DNA of 64,000 bases from Hyperoplus lanceolatus (taxonomy: Eukaryota > Chordata > Actinopteri > Uranoscopiformes > Ammodytidae): positions 8,833,001 to 8,897,000 of the forward strand of contig CM049414.1 of the NCBI GenBank assembly GCA_026929865.2, written 5' to 3'. Position 1 is the stretch's first letter. Every line of letters begins with the position of its first letter. Under the pieces are notes generated by a model. It did no database searches. It worked only from the letters and a program-made list of their open reading frames with translations, and was not told the DNA's origin. Below, one piece after another: positions 63,679 to 64,000 of the stretch. The position numbers and the translations under genes were made by a program.

Positions 63679-63943
63679 TTAAAGCTGGGGTATATGATTT
63701 CTGATTGGTCAAAGTTAACATGAGCTGTACACTATGACCAATCAGAGCGAGGCTCCGATTCTCTGTTCTTACTGGCTGTTTCAACTGTCCATTCACTTTG
63801 GCACGACTTTATTGGTGTGGAGCGTGTCAGGGAGGGACCATAGGGGAGGGACCAAAGAGAACAAGTGGAGCGGTTGAGGTATTTGAATTCGAATCTCTGT
63901 CCCAACTGCCATTTTCTCCCCAAATCCTCCACCCCAGCTTTAA
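63679..63943. mobile_element. TTAA-flanked MITE (AGCTGGGG ends), intact copy
   Basis: TTAA-AGCTGGGG at 63679-63690 and CCCCAGCT-TTAA at 63932-63943, about 265 bp including flanks. Its reverse complement matches 11344-11525 joined to 13142-13233, so it shows the state before the LINE insertion there. Confidence 0.85.
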
Positions 63944-64000
63944 CCCGTTATCAAGCAATAATGTTATTCGACCCCATGCAAAAAATAATTGCAACCACGG

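Overview
The window is nuclear DNA from a teleost fish. The evidence is split protein-coding genes with GT-AG introns, long CA/TG and GA/CT microsatellites, and dense DNA-transposon and LINE relics of types common in fish. Five host genes can be read: (1) the 5' part of a macoilin (maco1/tmem57) gene, minus strand, 3413 down to the left edge; (2) a CRISP-type cysteine-rich secretory protein gene, plus, 8001-10241; (3) rhag, the Rh-associated glycoprotein ammonia/CO2 channel, plus, 29571-37546, ten coding exons, 434 codons; (4) a small lysine/serine-rich nuclear-type protein gene that I cannot name, plus, 40147-42161; (5) rd3, the retinal guanylate-cyclase regulator, minus, 47055-44100.

Layout. 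0-4 kb: macoilin exons 5 to 1, with a TA-flanked transposon in intron 4 and an NRF1-type promoter site. 4-7 kb: LINE reverse-transcriptase relics and a local duplication. 7.6-10.3 kb: a possible solo LTR, then a TATA box and the CRISP gene. 10.8-13.3 kb: two TTAA-bounded MITEs, one split by a 1.6-kb L1/Tx1-like LINE. 13.3-29.4 kb: no gene recognised; repeats and one perfect palindrome. 29.4-39.1 kb: rhag. 39.9-43.4 kb: the K/S-rich gene. 44-49 kb: rd3, convergent with it. 49-56 kb: repeats, including nested transposons at 51-53 kb. 56.16-62.14 kb: a 6-kb element with almost identical inverted repeats of about 0.9-1.2 kb, enclosing a decayed copy of a large multicopy gene family. 62-64 kb: further MITEs.

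The genes do not form a pathway, but their order is informative. Rh genes lie next to macoilin on human 1p36 (RHCE-MACO1), and RHAG lies next to the CRISP cluster on human 6p12. This window carries both pairings, which fits an ancient duplicated Rh block.

The strongest candidate for something undescribed is the long-inverted-repeat element at 56158-62138. Other points of interest are three TAGCCTGG-ended MITEs with 9-bp target duplications, two TA-flanked elements with iterated subterminal words, and CRISP exon junctions that stay in frame only through the downstream GT of a tandem GTAAGT/GT donor. All family names come from reading translated residues and from memory; no database search was possible.
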